Source: Actinomycetales bacterium UBA1383 (lineage in GTDB: Bacteria; Actinomycetota; Actinomycetes; Actinomycetales; Actinomycetaceae). From it: DNA of 12,767 bases. The stretch's first letter is position 1; every line of letters begins with the position of its first letter. Shown here piece after piece: positions 1 through 8,766 of this stretch. The DNA is taken from assembly GCA_002305415.1 (NCBI GenBank), contig DBQX01000108.1:1-12767 (forward strand). Reading direction: 5' to 3'. Under the pieces are notes generated by a model that saw only the letters and a program-made list of their open reading frames with translations, was not told where the DNA came from and did no database searches. A program made the translations under genes and the position numbers.

Positions 1-2
1 CC

Positions 3-644
3 GCGGACGTCGTCGTCCGCTCGGTGACGCAGTTGGCGAACAAGGTGCGTCATGACACCGCGACGATGAGGGCGATCGCGCTGCTGACGGGCTCGCCGGA
101 CGCCGACGTCGCCGCGGTCATCGGGAAGCTGATGAGCGGGGAGGCGGTGCCGTTCCTGGCGGCGCAGCGGTACACGCCGTCGGGGCTGGAGAAGCACGCC
201 GAGTGGGAGAAGGTGTGGGAGCTGCAGCGCCGGGAGGACGCGGGGGAGAAGGTGACCATCCCGGTGCCGCCGAAGTACGGGCCGAAAGACTTCCGCTCCA
301 CGGCGATCTGGCGGGCGCGCGGGAAGCTGGATGTGCCGAAGGAGCGGTTCATCTCCTACCCGGGGATCCAGCTGCCGGATGACCCGTCGCCGGTGTTCGG
401 GTGGGCCGGCTGGGACCACCGTGACCAGGCGATCGCGCTGGCCCGGCAGCTGCGGGACCAGCACGGCCAGGCCCGGGCGCTGCTGGTGGCCGGGCTGGTG
501 GAGCTGGAGCCGTGGCTGCACCAGTGGCACGCCGCCGTCGATCCGCGGGTGGGCGCCAGCCCGGCCGAGACCATCACCACCGTGATCGACGCCGAACTCG
601 CCGCCCTCCACAAGACCCGCGCGGACCTGCGGGCCCAGCCCTGA
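3..644 (+). CDS. pglX: PglX, BREX-2 adenine-specific DNA methyltransferase (C-terminal fragment, cut by window edge)
   Basis: This is the last 213 codons of a gene whose reading frame is open to the left edge, so the GTG at 24 is an internal valine and not a start. BREX-2 PglX is an N6-adenine methyltransferase of roughly 1200 residues that marks host DNA as self. The catalytic domain with its NPPY motif lies outside the window. What is visible is the characteristic C-terminal tail: a KVWELQRREDAG segment, IPVPPKYGPKDF, WRARGKLDVPKERFISYPG, FGWAGWDHRDQA, and a final helical stretch (LLVAGLVELEPWLHQWH). I recognise these blocks from memory of PglX proteins; no alignment was run. The gene ends 46 nt before pglY and is followed by pglY, pglZ and brxD, the expected BREX-2 order, which strongly supports the call. 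No frameshift is seen in the visible part. Confidence 0.9.
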   Translation, partial: ADVVVRSVTQLANKVRHDTATMRAIALLTGSPDADVAAVIGKLMSGEAVPFLAAQRYTPSGLEKHAEWEKVWELQRREDAGEKVTIPVPPKYGPKDFRSTAIWRARGKLDVPKERFISYPGIQLPDDPSPVFGWAGWDHRDQAIALARQLRDQHGQARALLVAGLVELEPWLHQWHAAVDPRVGASPAETITTVIDAELAALHKTRADLRAQP

Positions 645-675
645 ACCACTGAACGCCAACGATGACGCACCTGAT

Positions 676-683
676 GGGGAGAG
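676..683 (+). promoter_or_regulatory. Ribosome binding site of pglY
   Basis: GGGGAGAG lies 7 nt before the ATG at 691. It fixes the start of pglY and shows that pglY is translated independently rather than coupled to pglX. Confidence 0.7.
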
Positions 684-690
684 TGACCGA

Positions 691-3600
691 ATGAGTGAGG
701 ACATCCTCGACACCCCGCTGCGGGACGTACTGGACATCCCGGAGCACGTCAACGCGGACGACTTCGTGCTCCAGCTCCACCGCGGTGTGGCGGACGCGGA
801 GAACACGCTCCACAACTACGTGGTCACCGCCGGTATCGCCGAGGCCATGGACGAGGCGCTCGACCTCGTGGGCAAGGCACTCCGGCAACGCACCTCGTCC
901 GGGGCGTTCGTGCACGGCTCCTTCGGGTCCGGCAAGTCCCACTTCATGGCGGTGCTGCACCTGCTCCTGACGGGCAACCCGCACGCCCGCGCCCTGCCCG
1001 GCCTGCAGCGGGTGGTCGCGGAGCACAGCGAACTGCTGGGCCGCCGCATCCTCGCACTCGACTACCACCTGCTCGGCAAGAAGTCGATGGAGGAGGCCAT
1101 CTTCGACGGCTACCTCGCCGCGGTGCGGGAGCACCACCCGGATGTCGCGCCCCCGATGCTGCATCGCTCGGACAGCCTGTTCGCTGACGCCGTCGCGCAG
1201 CGCCGACAGTTCGGCGACTCGGCGTTCTTCGCGGCCCTGAACGGGACCGGCGGGGAGGTGGCGGCGTCGGACGACCTCGCGGGCCTCGGGGACCTGGGTG
1301 ACCTGGTGGGCGTTGGCGCGGTCTCGTGGGACGCCGCGCGGTTCGACCGCGCGCTTGCGGAGCCGCCGGGCGGCCTGGAGCGGGAACGGCTCGCCCAGCA
1401 GCTGACCCACACCCTCTTCCGGGGGTACGTGGCGGCGGGCGAGTGGGTGGACATGTCCACCGGCCTGCGGACGATGACCGAGCATGCACAGTCGCTGGGT
1501 TACGACGGCGTGGTGCTCTTCCTGGACGAGCTGGTGCTCTGGCTCGGCCAGCACCTCTCGGACACGGCGTTCATCCAGTCCGAGACGGCGAAGGTGGCGA
1601 AGCTCGTCGAGTCCGAGATGGCCGCGCTGCCCCTGCCGATGATCTCGTTCGTGGCGCGGCAGCGAGACCTGAAGGACTTCCTCGGCAACACCGCCGACGG
1701 GGCGGAGCAGGTGGCCATCGGCCAGTCCTTCCAGTGGTGGGAGGACCGCTTCGACCCCATCGAGCTGAAGGCCGCGGACCTCCCGCAGATCGTGCACCAA
1801 CGGCTGCTGCAACCACGCGACGAGGCGGCCGCCCGCGCGATCGCGGCCGGGGTGGCGCGGGTGAAGGCCGACCGGACGGCGATGAATGTACTGCTTGCCG
1901 ACCAGGCGAACTCCACGGAGGCGGACTTCGCGCTCGTCTACCCGTTCTCCCCGGCCCTGGTGGACGCGATGATCGCCCTGTCCTCCCTCATGCAGCGGGA
2001 ACGCACGGCACTGAAGATCATGAGCGAGCTGCTCTCCCGCGGGCGCGATCACCTGCGGGTGCGGGACGTCATCGGCGTGGGCGAGCTGTTCGAGGTGACC
2101 GTCCTCAGCCCCGCCAAACCGCTGACGGCGGAGATGCGGCGCCGCTTCGCCGTGGCCGAGAACTTCTACACCACCAGGATGCTCCCGTTCCTGCTCGAGA
2201 AGTACGGGCTGCGCCCGGACGCAGCCGCCGCGCTGCCGCAGGACGCGCCGTTCCGGACCGAGGACCGGCTGGTCAAGACCCTGCTGGTGTCCTTCATCGC
2301 GCCGGGAACGCCGTCCCTGGCCAACCTGACGGCCGGGAAGCTCGCGGCGCTCAACTACGGCACGGTGACCTCGCTGATCCCGGGCATGGAAGCCAGCCAG
2401 GTGGCCACGATGGCGAAGTCGTGGGCACAGCAGTTCGGTGACGTGGTGGTGGGTTCCGAGGCGAACCCGCTGATCACGCTGCAGCTCTCGGGCGTGGACT
2501 ACGACTCCATCGTCGACCGCGTGCAGGCCGAGGATTCGCCCGCCAACCGGCGCGAGCTCATCCGGGACCTGATGGCGGCGGAGCTCGGGCTGGGGCAACC
2601 GCAGGGCTTCACCCTGGAACGCGACTTCAGCCACGTCTGGCGGGGAAGCAAGCGGGAGGTGGACGTGCTGTTCGGCAACGTCCGCGATTCCGGCTCCGTG
2701 CCGAAGGAGCAACTGCGGGCCCGCGACGGACGGTGGCGGGTGGTTCTCGACTACCCCTTCGACGACGCCGGCCACTATCCTTCCGACGACCTGCTCCGGG
2801 TGAAGCAGCTGCGCGACGCCGGACTGGAGTCCGACACCATCGTGTGGTTGCCGCGGTTCCTGTCCAGTACCCGGATGCAGGACGTGGGCCAGTTGGTGCT
2901 GCTGGAGCACCTCTCCTCGCCGCACCAGTTCGAGGCGAACTCCTCCCATCTCGCCGTGGGCGACCGGGAGCCCGCCCGGCAGGCCCTGGAGAACCGGCGG
3001 CGCACCCTGCGGGAGATCGTGGTTGGGGCGTTGCGGCAGGCGTACGGCATCGCGACCGCGAAGGACGCGGACGTGGAGACCGAGGGCATCGCCCCGCAGG
3101 ACATGTTCGTGCCGCTGCGGCCCGGCCTGGTGCTGAACCCGCCAGTGGCGGCGACCCTCCACGACGGCATGGTCGCGGTACTGGGTGCGGCGCTGGAGTG
3201 GCAGTACCCCGACCATCCCCGCTTCCTCCCCGCGGACTCCGAGGTACGCCGCTCCGAGATCCGCAACGCGCTCGCCGTCGTGCGCGACACGGTGGAACGC
3301 GCCGGCCGCCTGGACGGGCTGGACCGGACGCGCGCCACCCTCATGAGGCGGGTGGCCGAACCGCTCGGACTGGGCACCCCGCGGGAGAACGTGTACGCGC
3401 TCAGCACGACGTCCTACAGGTGGCATCCCGTCTTCGAGAGAGCCACCGCCGAGGCCGGCCGCGGCGGCGAGGTCACCGTGGGTGAGCTGCGCGCCCGGTT
3501 GCAGCCCACCGGGATGGCGACGGACCTGCAGGACCTGCTGGTCCTCGCGTGGGCCGCGCTCACCGACAGGGAGATCCGGCGGTTCAACAGCCCTCTGGGC

Positions 3601-4356
3601 GCCGCGGACATCGGAGGGCTCCGGCCCGAGGACACCCTGCGATCCGCGGTCCTGCCGGACGAGCAGACGTGGAACGTGGCGCAGCAACGGGGCCAGACCG
3701 TGTTCGGCATCGCGCCGGAACCGCACCTCTCCTCGGCGTCGCTGCGCCGGTTCGCCGAGGCACTGCGCCGCAAGGTGCATTCCGTGCTGGCCGCCGCCGT
3801 GCAGGTGGAGCACGACCTCCACGACCACCAGGGGCTCCTCGGGCTGGACGAGGCCAGCCCGCGTCTCGTCACGGCCCGGGAGGCACGCGAACTGGTCACC
3901 GCCCTCTCGGCGGCCGACGACGACGTCGCCCTCGTGGGCGCGCTGGCGGCCGCGGCGCTGCCGGCCGAGCCGCAGGCGGTGGCGAGGTCGCTGGTCACCG
4001 CCGCCGACATCTCCGCCGCACTCGGCACGGACCGGTTGCGGGTGCTCGAAGCCGCCGCCGCACGGCCGGAGGGCGCGGACCTGCTGCCGACCCTTGCGAA
4101 GACTGCGCGGGCGAACGAGCTCCACGCCCCGCTCCGCCCCGCGCTGCAGACTGCCCTGCGGCGCGCCGACGACATCATGATCGGGCCGAAGCCGCCGGTG
4201 CCGCCGCCCCCGATTCCGGTGCCGGAGGCGCTTGACGAGATCGAACTCGTGCTCGCCGACCACGAGCCGAAGCTCCGCGAGCTTACCGAGAAGCTCCGCG
4301 CCCAGCTCCGGGCGCACCCCGGCAGGAGACTGAGGGTGAAGTGGTGGTTCGAGTGA
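691..4356 (+). CDS. pglY: PglY, BREX-2 large ATPase
   Basis: A 1221-residue protein of the BrxC/PglY family of large P-loop ATPases, a core BREX component needed for phage exclusion; its exact biochemical role is not settled. A Walker A motif GSFGSGKS is at residues 76-83. A Walker B motif (VVLFLDEL) is at about 274-281, with D279/E280 as the likely magnesium and catalytic acids. The long remainder is helical and ends in a proline-rich linker at about 1166-1178, followed by a charged helix and a basic, aromatic tail (RLRVKWWFE). The length fits PglY of BREX-2. The ATG at 691 has a good ribosome binding site, and the N-terminal LRDVLDIPEHVNADDFVLQL segment is typical of the family. The end overlaps the start of pglZ, implying translational coupling. 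The antisense strand carries very long open frames here, which are a GC-bias artefact. No signal peptide or membrane segment is seen, so the protein is probably cytoplasmic. Confidence 0.93.
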   Translation: MSEDILDTPLRDVLDIPEHVNADDFVLQLHRGVADAENTLHNYVVTAGIAEAMDEALDLVGKALRQRTSSGAFVHGSFGSGKSHFMAVLHLLLTGNPHARALPGLQRVVAEHSELLGRRILALDYHLLGKKSMEEAIFDGYLAAVREHHPDVAPPMLHRSDSLFADAVAQRRQFGDSAFFAALNGTGGEVAASDDLAGLGDLGDLVGVGAVSWDAARFDRALAEPPGGLERERLAQQLTHTLFRGYVAAGEWVDMSTGLRTMTEHAQSLGYDGVVLFLDELVLWLGQHLSDTAFIQSETAKVAKLVESEMAALPLPMISFVARQRDLKDFLGNTADGAEQVAIGQSFQWWEDRFDPIELKAADLPQIVHQRLLQPRDEAAARAIAAGVARVKADRTAMNVLLADQANSTEADFALVYPFSPALVDAMIALSSLMQRERTALKIMSELLSRGRDHLRVRDVIGVGELFEVTVLSPAKPLTAEMRRRFAVAENFYTTRMLPFLLEKYGLRPDAAAALPQDAPFRTEDRLVKTLLVSFIAPGTPSLANLTAGKLAALNYGTVTSLIPGMEASQVATMAKSWAQQFGDVVVGSEANPLITLQLSGVDYDSIVDRVQAEDSPANRRELIRDLMAAELGLGQPQGFTLERDFSHVWRGSKREVDVLFGNVRDSGSVPKEQLRARDGRWRVVLDYPFDDAGHYPSDDLLRVKQLRDAGLESDTIVWLPRFLSSTRMQDVGQLVLLEHLSSPHQFEANSSHLAVGDREPARQALENRRRTLREIVVGALRQAYGIATAKDADVETEGIAPQDMFVPLRPGLVLNPPVAATLHDGMVAVLGAALEWQYPDHPRFLPADSEVRRSEIRNALAVVRDTVERAGRLDGLDRTRATLMRRVAEPLGLGTPRENVYALSTTSYRWHPVFERATAEAGRGGEVTVGELRARLQPTGMATDLQDLLVLAWAALTDREIRRFNSPLGAADIGGLRPEDTLRSAVLPDEQTWNVAQQRGQTVFGIAPEPHLSSASLRRFAEALRRKVHSVLAAAVQVEHDLHDHQGLLGLDEASPRLVTAREARELVTALSAADDDVALVGALAAAALPAEPQAVARSLVTAADISAALGTDRLRVLEAAAARPEGADLLPTLAKTARANELHAPLRPALQTALRRADDIMIGPKPPVPPPPIPVPEALDEIELVLADHEPKLRELTEKLRAQLRAHPGRRLRVKWWFE

Positions 4357-7088
4357 CCGCCACCATCCCCGGCGCCCAGCCGGCCACCCTCGGCCTGGTG
4401 CGCGAGCGGGCCCGGTCCCTGGTCACGAAGGGCAAGGCCCGGGTGCTGCTCCTCGGCGCGCAGCCGCGCTGGGACGGCCCGGCCACCCTCAGCGTGGAGG
4501 GCCGGACCGTGCACGTGCGTCCCGGGGTCTCCCCGCTGGCGGTGCTGTCCGAGTACGCGGACCTCCCCGACGGCGATTTCCTCGTGATCCTCACGGACCG
4601 CACGGAGCAGGACCTCGGAGAGGCGGTGATGCTGCGCGCCCACGGCCGGGCGGTGGAGCGGCCGGACGACTGGAACGCCGTCGCCGAGATGACGGGCGCC
4701 CTCACCATCGATCCAGCGCTGCGCCGGCTCGGGCGGTGGCCCGCCGTCGCGCTCCTGGAGCACCGGCCGGCGCGGGGCTGGCCGGTGGCGCCGGCGGGCG
4801 TCCTCACCGCGGACCACGCCCTGACCAACCTGCTCGCCCACCTCCTCGGGGAGCCGCTGCCCGCCCAGCTCGACGCGATCCACCTGGTGGAGCTGGTCAG
4901 CCGCGTCGACACCCGGGCGGCGTGGGCCGCCGTCGACGGCGAACTGCGGGGCCACCTCACCCGGTGGGCCGCCGATGTGTTCGGGCCGCAGGCGCGAATG
5001 GCGCTGACGGCGGCCGCGAGCACCCCGGTCTCGGTGGTCGCGATCGGATTGGCGATGGACGTGCTGTGGCCGCCCCGGGCCCGGGACGTGGCGGAGGCCC
5101 AGATCTCGGCGCGCACCCGCATCGAGAGGTACATCGGCGGCGCCCCCGTCCAGGCCGACCACGCGTGGGCGCTCGCCCGCGACGCGCGCGACATCGCCCT
5201 GCGCATGGACGACGCCGACGACCCCGAACTGCGGAACATCCTCACGCAGGCCGAGTCGCTGCTGCGGGACCTGGGTTGGGCGGAGGGACTGGCCAACTCC
5301 GACATCCTTCCCAGCGGCCGCACCGCCCGGATCGAGTTCCTCGCCGCCGCCATCGACGCCCACCTCGCCGGCCGTGGCGACCGCAAGGCTGTCGAGGACG
5401 CCCTCGCCCTCGTGGTAGGGCACAAGCTCGCCGACCGTGATCCCCGCGAGGTCGAGGCCGCCCGCATGGCCACCCGCCTCGTGCGGTGGCTCGGGTGCGA
5501 GCACCCCACGCCCGCCTCGTTGGGGGAGTCGCTGCACCTCCAGGCCGACGACGGCGGCTGGGCCGACCGCGCGCTCGCCACGGTGTGGACGGGCTCGGCG
5601 ATCCCGGCGGTCGCGGCCGCCTATCGGCGGCTCGCCGAACGCGCCGCCGCGGAGCGCGCTACCCGGGATGACCTGGCCGCTGGGCAGCTCGCCGCCGCGG
5701 GGGCGGACGATGACGTTCCATCCGGGGTGGTGCCGGTGGAGCGGCTGCTCGCCGACGTCGTCCACCCGATTCAGGCGAAGGCGCCGGTGCTGCTGGTGGT
5801 ACTTGACGGCATGAGCCTGCGCGTGGCCACCGAGCTCACCCAGAACGTCCTCGACCTGGGCTGGACGGAACTCGTGCCGGGGGAGACCGGACGCCGGGCG
5901 GTGGCGTTGTCCGTGCTGCCGTCCGTGACGGCGTACTCGCGCACGTCGCTGCTGACGGGTGGGCTGCGGGCCGGGACGCAGGCGACCGAGAAGTCCCGCT
6001 TCCCGGCGCTGATGCACGGTCCGCTGTTCCACAAGGACGACCTGCGGGCGCCCGCCGGGAGCCTCCTGCCGCAGGCGGTGGAGGACGCGATCGCGAACAC
6101 CGCGAACCGCGTGGTGGGGGTGGTGCTCAACACCATCGACGACGCCCTCGACTCCGACGACCCCGACGGCACCCGCTGGGACCTGAACCGGGTGCAGCAC
6201 CTGCGCCCGCTGCTGAACAGCGCGGGCCGGGCGGGCCGGGTGGTGGTGCTCACGTCCGACCATGGGCACGTGGTGGAGCGCGGAGGCGAGTACCGGCCGA
6301 TGGCCGGTTCCGAGGCCCGGTGGCGGCCGGTCAGCGGCGGCACCGCGGGTGCTGGCGAGGTGCTGGTGCGCGGGTCGCGGGTGTTGGCCCCGGGTGGTGC
6401 GGCGATCCTCGCGTGGGACGAGAAGCTGCGGTACGGCGTGAAGAAGGCCGGCTACCACGGCGGCGCGAGCCTCCAGGAGATCACCGTGCCGGTCATCGTG
6501 CTTGACTACCGCGGCCGGCCCGACCTCGCCGGATGGCGGCTCGCGTCGCCGCAGGTCCCGACGTGGTGGAACGATCCCCTGGTGAGTCGGCGGCAGCTCT
6601 CCTCGGTGGAGGCCCAGCTCGCCGCTGCGATCACCACCGGGCGGCGGCAGAAGGGTGGCGGCAGCAAGGCGGCGCCGCCCGCCCCGGAAGGCTTCGAGTC
6701 GCTGTTGCCGGAGCTGACGCAGGCAGGGCCCGCGGTGGCGGCCCCGTTGACGGCATTGCCGGCGGGGGCCGGCGGTGGTGGGCTGGTGGACCGGTTGCTC
6801 GGCTCGCCGGTGTACGCCGCACAGCGGGCGCGGGCGGGGCGGCGGGCGTTGGGTGACGACGTCGTCGCGGCGGTGCTGCGGGCGCTGCTGGCGCGGGGTG
6901 GGCGGGCGCACCGCGAGACGGTGGCCGCGGCCGCCGGGGTGCCGGTGGGGGGCCTGGAGCCGAGGCTGGCGGCGTTGCGGCGGTTGCTGAACGTGGAGGG
7001 GTACACCGTGGTGGGGGAGGACGCCGACGGGGTGACCATCGTGCTCGATGAGAAGCTGCTGGCCGAGCAGTTCGAGTTGGGGCGGTGA
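4341..7088 (+). CDS. pglZ: PglZ, BREX-2 alkaline-phosphatase-fold protein
   Basis: A 915-residue protein carrying the PglZ domain, the hallmark of BREX systems, which has an alkaline phosphatase-like metal-binding fold. The core spans roughly residues 480-720. It has VLLVVLDGMS with metal-ligand candidate D489, SVTAYSRTSLLTG with candidate nucleophile T535 or S536, VVLTSDHGH with D640/H641/H643, and YHGGAS with H706. All expected ligands are present. The N-terminal half is the helical BREX-2 PglZ extension. The last 90 residues (from about 824) contain a predicted winged-helix-like segment (AHRETVAAAAGVPVGGLEPRLAAL), which may bind DNA or a partner; this is inference. The start overlaps the end of pglY. 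GTG 4341 is preceded by GAGGG at 4332-4336 and AGGAG at 4324-4328. GTG 4344 and GTG 4353 (a GTGA overlap with the pglY stop) are alternatives that change only a few residues. brxD follows after 7 nt. Confidence 0.95.
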   Translation: MVVRVTATIPGAQPATLGLVRERARSLVTKGKARVLLLGAQPRWDGPATLSVEGRTVHVRPGVSPLAVLSEYADLPDGDFLVILTDRTEQDLGEAVMLRAHGRAVERPDDWNAVAEMTGALTIDPALRRLGRWPAVALLEHRPARGWPVAPAGVLTADHALTNLLAHLLGEPLPAQLDAIHLVELVSRVDTRAAWAAVDGELRGHLTRWAADVFGPQARMALTAAASTPVSVVAIGLAMDVLWPPRARDVAEAQISARTRIERYIGGAPVQADHAWALARDARDIALRMDDADDPELRNILTQAESLLRDLGWAEGLANSDILPSGRTARIEFLAAAIDAHLAGRGDRKAVEDALALVVGHKLADRDPREVEAARMATRLVRWLGCEHPTPASLGESLHLQADDGGWADRALATVWTGSAIPAVAAAYRRLAERAAAERATRDDLAAGQLAAAGADDDVPSGVVPVERLLADVVHPIQAKAPVLLVVLDGMSLRVATELTQNVLDLGWTELVPGETGRRAVALSVLPSVTAYSRTSLLTGGLRAGTQATEKSRFPALMHGPLFHKDDLRAPAGSLLPQAVEDAIANTANRVVGVVLNTIDDALDSDDPDGTRWDLNRVQHLRPLLNSAGRAGRVVVLTSDHGHVVERGGEYRPMAGSEARWRPVSGGTAGAGEVLVRGSRVLAPGGAAILAWDEKLRYGVKKAGYHGGASLQEITVPVIVLDYRGRPDLAGWRLASPQVPTWWNDPLVSRRQLSSVEAQLAAAITTGRRQKGGGSKAAPPAPEGFESLLPELTQAGPAVAAPLTALPAGAGGGGLVDRLLGSPVYAAQRARAGRRALGDDVVAAVLRALLARGGRAHRETVAAAAGVPVGGLEPRLAALRRLLNVEGYTVVGEDADGVTIVLDEKLLAEQFELGR

Positions 7089-7090
7089 GG
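7084..7090 (+). promoter_or_regulatory. Ribosome binding site of brxD
   Basis: GGTGAGG spans the pglZ stop codon (7086-7088) and lies 5 nt before the GTG at 7096. It supports this start over an in-frame ATG at 7048, which is inside pglZ and would add 16 residues. Confidence 0.6.
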
Positions 7091-7095
7091 TTGCG

Positions 7096-8442
7096 GTGAG
7101 TGGGCTGTCGGCGCGGCGGCGCCGGGACGTCGTCGACGCCCTACGCCGCGGCACCGTCCCGCAACGGGGCCTGGACGTGATGGCTGTGGGGTTGGACCGG
7201 TTCGAGACCGCGCTGGACGGGGAGCTGGAGGCCGTGGCCGGGGGGTCGGCGCAGCTGAAGGCGGTGCGCGGCGAGTACGGGTCCGGCAAGACGTTCTTCG
7301 CCCGCTGGTTCGCCGAGCGGGCCAAGAAGGTGGGTTTCGCGGTGGCGGAGATCCAGATCTCCGAGACCGAGACCCCGTTGCACCGCTTGGAGACGGTCTA
7401 CCGGCGGATCGTGGAGAACCTGACCACCGCGGAGGCGGCGCCGTCGGCGCTGCGAGAGGTGATCGACGGGTGGTTCCACGTGCTGGAGCAGGATGTGATC
7501 GCGGCGGGTGTGGATCGGGCGGATGTGGTGGCGGTGCGGGCCGGGGTGGAGGGCCTGCTGGAGAAGCGGTTGGCGGGGGTCTCGAAGTCCGCGCCCGCGT
7601 TCGCCGCGGCGCTGCGGGCGTACCGGGGCGCGGTGCAGGCGGGGGACGTGGCGCAGGCGGACGGGCTGATCGCCTGGCTGGGCGGGCAACCGAACGTGGC
7701 CGCCGCAGTGCGGCGGGCCGCCGGGATCCGCGGGGACCTGGACCACTTCGGGGCGCTGGGGTTCCTGCAAGGGCTACTCGCTGTGTTGCGGGACTCGGAC
7801 TACGCCGGGATGGTGGTGGTGCTGGACGAGGTGGAAACGCTGCAGCGGGTGCGTTCCGACGTGCGGGAGAAGTCCCTGAACGCGCTGCGGCAGCTGATGG
7901 ACGAGATCGACTCCGGCCGCTTTCCCGGCCTGTACCTCGTGATCACCGGGACGCCGGCGTTCTACGACGGACAACAGGGCATGCGCCGGCTGCCACCGTT
8001 GGCGCAGCGGCTCGCGACTGACTTCACCGGGGATCCGAGGTTCGACAACCCCCGCGCGCCGCAGATCCGGCTGATGGGGTTCACCCAGGAGCGGCTGGTG
8101 GAGCTCGGAGTGCGGGTGCGGGACATCTACGCTGGCGGGGCTGTGGCTGAGGGCCGGGTGCGTGACCTTGTGGACGACGCGTACGTGGCTGATCTGGCTG
8201 CCGCCGTGGCGGGGGAGCTTGGCGGGAAGGTGGGGGTGGCACCCCGGATGTTCCTCCGCAAGCTCGTCGACGTCATGGACCGGGTCGACCAGTTCCCCGA
8301 CTTCCACCCCCGCCGTGATTACGCGTTGACGGTTGATGAGGCCGAGTTGCGTGACACCGAACGCGAAGCCCGGGCGCTGGGCGAGATTCGCCGGCCCGGC
8401 CGCGGGGTTGGGAACGTGGACGACGTCGAGCTGGACGTCTGA
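7096..8442 (+). CDS. brxD: BrxD, BREX-2 ATP-binding protein (DUF2791-type P-loop ATPase)
   Basis: A 448-residue P-loop ATPase of the BrxD family, an accessory BREX-2 component. Its molecular role is not well defined; AAA+-like ATPase activity is expected. Walker A is GEYGSGKT at residues 59-66. Walker B is MVVVLDEVETL with D244/E245, and LYLVITGTPAFYDG follows as a sensor-like strand. The N-terminal RRRDVVDALRRGTVPQRGLDVMAVG segment and the MRRLPPLAQRL and RMFLRKLVDVMDRVDQ segments are typical of the family as I recall it. GTG 7096 was chosen because a ribosome binding site precedes it and it starts 7 nt after pglZ ends. The gene therefore probably belongs to the pglX-pglY-pglZ transcription unit. 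It is followed not by brxHI, as would be usual, but by a repeat array and an HNH endonuclease gene. Confidence 0.92.
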   Translation: MSGLSARRRRDVVDALRRGTVPQRGLDVMAVGLDRFETALDGELEAVAGGSAQLKAVRGEYGSGKTFFARWFAERAKKVGFAVAEIQISETETPLHRLETVYRRIVENLTTAEAAPSALREVIDGWFHVLEQDVIAAGVDRADVVAVRAGVEGLLEKRLAGVSKSAPAFAAALRAYRGAVQAGDVAQADGLIAWLGGQPNVAAAVRRAAGIRGDLDHFGALGFLQGLLAVLRDSDYAGMVVVLDEVETLQRVRSDVREKSLNALRQLMDEIDSGRFPGLYLVITGTPAFYDGQQGMRRLPPLAQRLATDFTGDPRFDNPRAPQIRLMGFTQERLVELGVRVRDIYAGGAVAEGRVRDLVDDAYVADLAAAVAGELGGKVGVAPRMFLRKLVDVMDRVDQFPDFHPRRDYALTVDEAELRDTEREARALGEIRRPGRGVGNVDDVELDV

Positions 8443-8452
8443 ACCGCGCCTG

Positions 8453-8655
8453 CGCTTCGCCCGCTTGGCACGCGCACGCTTGGCCAGCTCACGCTCACGC
8501 TCCCACCCGCCCCCGCTTGGCACGCTCACGCTGCCACCTGCCCCCGCTTGGCACGCTCACGCTCCCACCTGCCTCCGCTTGGCCACGACGCGCCCACCTG
8601 CCCCCGCTTTGGCCACGACGCGCCCACCTGCCCCCGCTTTGGCCACGACGCGCCA
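8453..8655. repeat. Tandem repeat array, 30-31 bp units
   Basis: Units read directly are a 31-bp set at 8491-8521, 8522-8552 and 8553-8583, neighbours differing at two positions. A 30-bp set follows at 8584-8613 and 8614-8643, identical to each other, and a partial copy of about 10 bp ends at 8653. A degenerate run precedes them from about 8453. All full units share a core close to CCCACCTGCCCCCGCTT followed by GGC; the 31-bp units begin ACGCTCACGCT and the 30-bp units begin CACGACGCG. The units abut with no unique spacers, so this is a minisatellite and not a CRISPR. The change of unit type within the array suggests two rounds of local duplication. Function unknown. Confidence 0.9.
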
Positions 8656-8721
8656 GTTGGTGTCGTTGCCGCCCCTTCGTTTTCTGTCCTCCCTCGTTGC
8701 TGGTCCCTTCCTGTTGTCGTC

Positions 8722-8736
8722 ATGACCGGCGGTCAT
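8722..8736. repeat. Short perfect inverted repeat
   Basis: ATGACC-GGC-GGTCAT is a perfect 6-bp-arm inverted repeat 31 nt upstream of the SOS box. It could be an operator half-site pair or chance. The ATG inside it is in frame with the HNH gene but is not taken as the start, because that would put the SOS box inside the coding region. Confidence 0.4.
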
Positions 8737-8766
8737 CGAAGTGTGGGCGGGATCACAGTTGGAGGG

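Noticed and set aside
574..4317. Antisense open frame of about 1247 codons opposite pglY
   Set aside because: Translation is Arg/Gly/His/Pro-rich low-complexity sequence without domains. Long antisense frames are expected in high-GC DNA where third positions are nearly all G or C. pglY on the other strand has clear motifs.
3414..7325. Antisense open frame of about 1303 codons opposite pglZ and its neighbours
   Set aside because: It runs across the ends of three sense genes, has biased composition and no recognisable family; it is a GC artefact.
8453..8655. CRISPR array
   Set aside because: Repeat units abut directly, with no unique spacers and no cas genes nearby; it is a tandem repeat.
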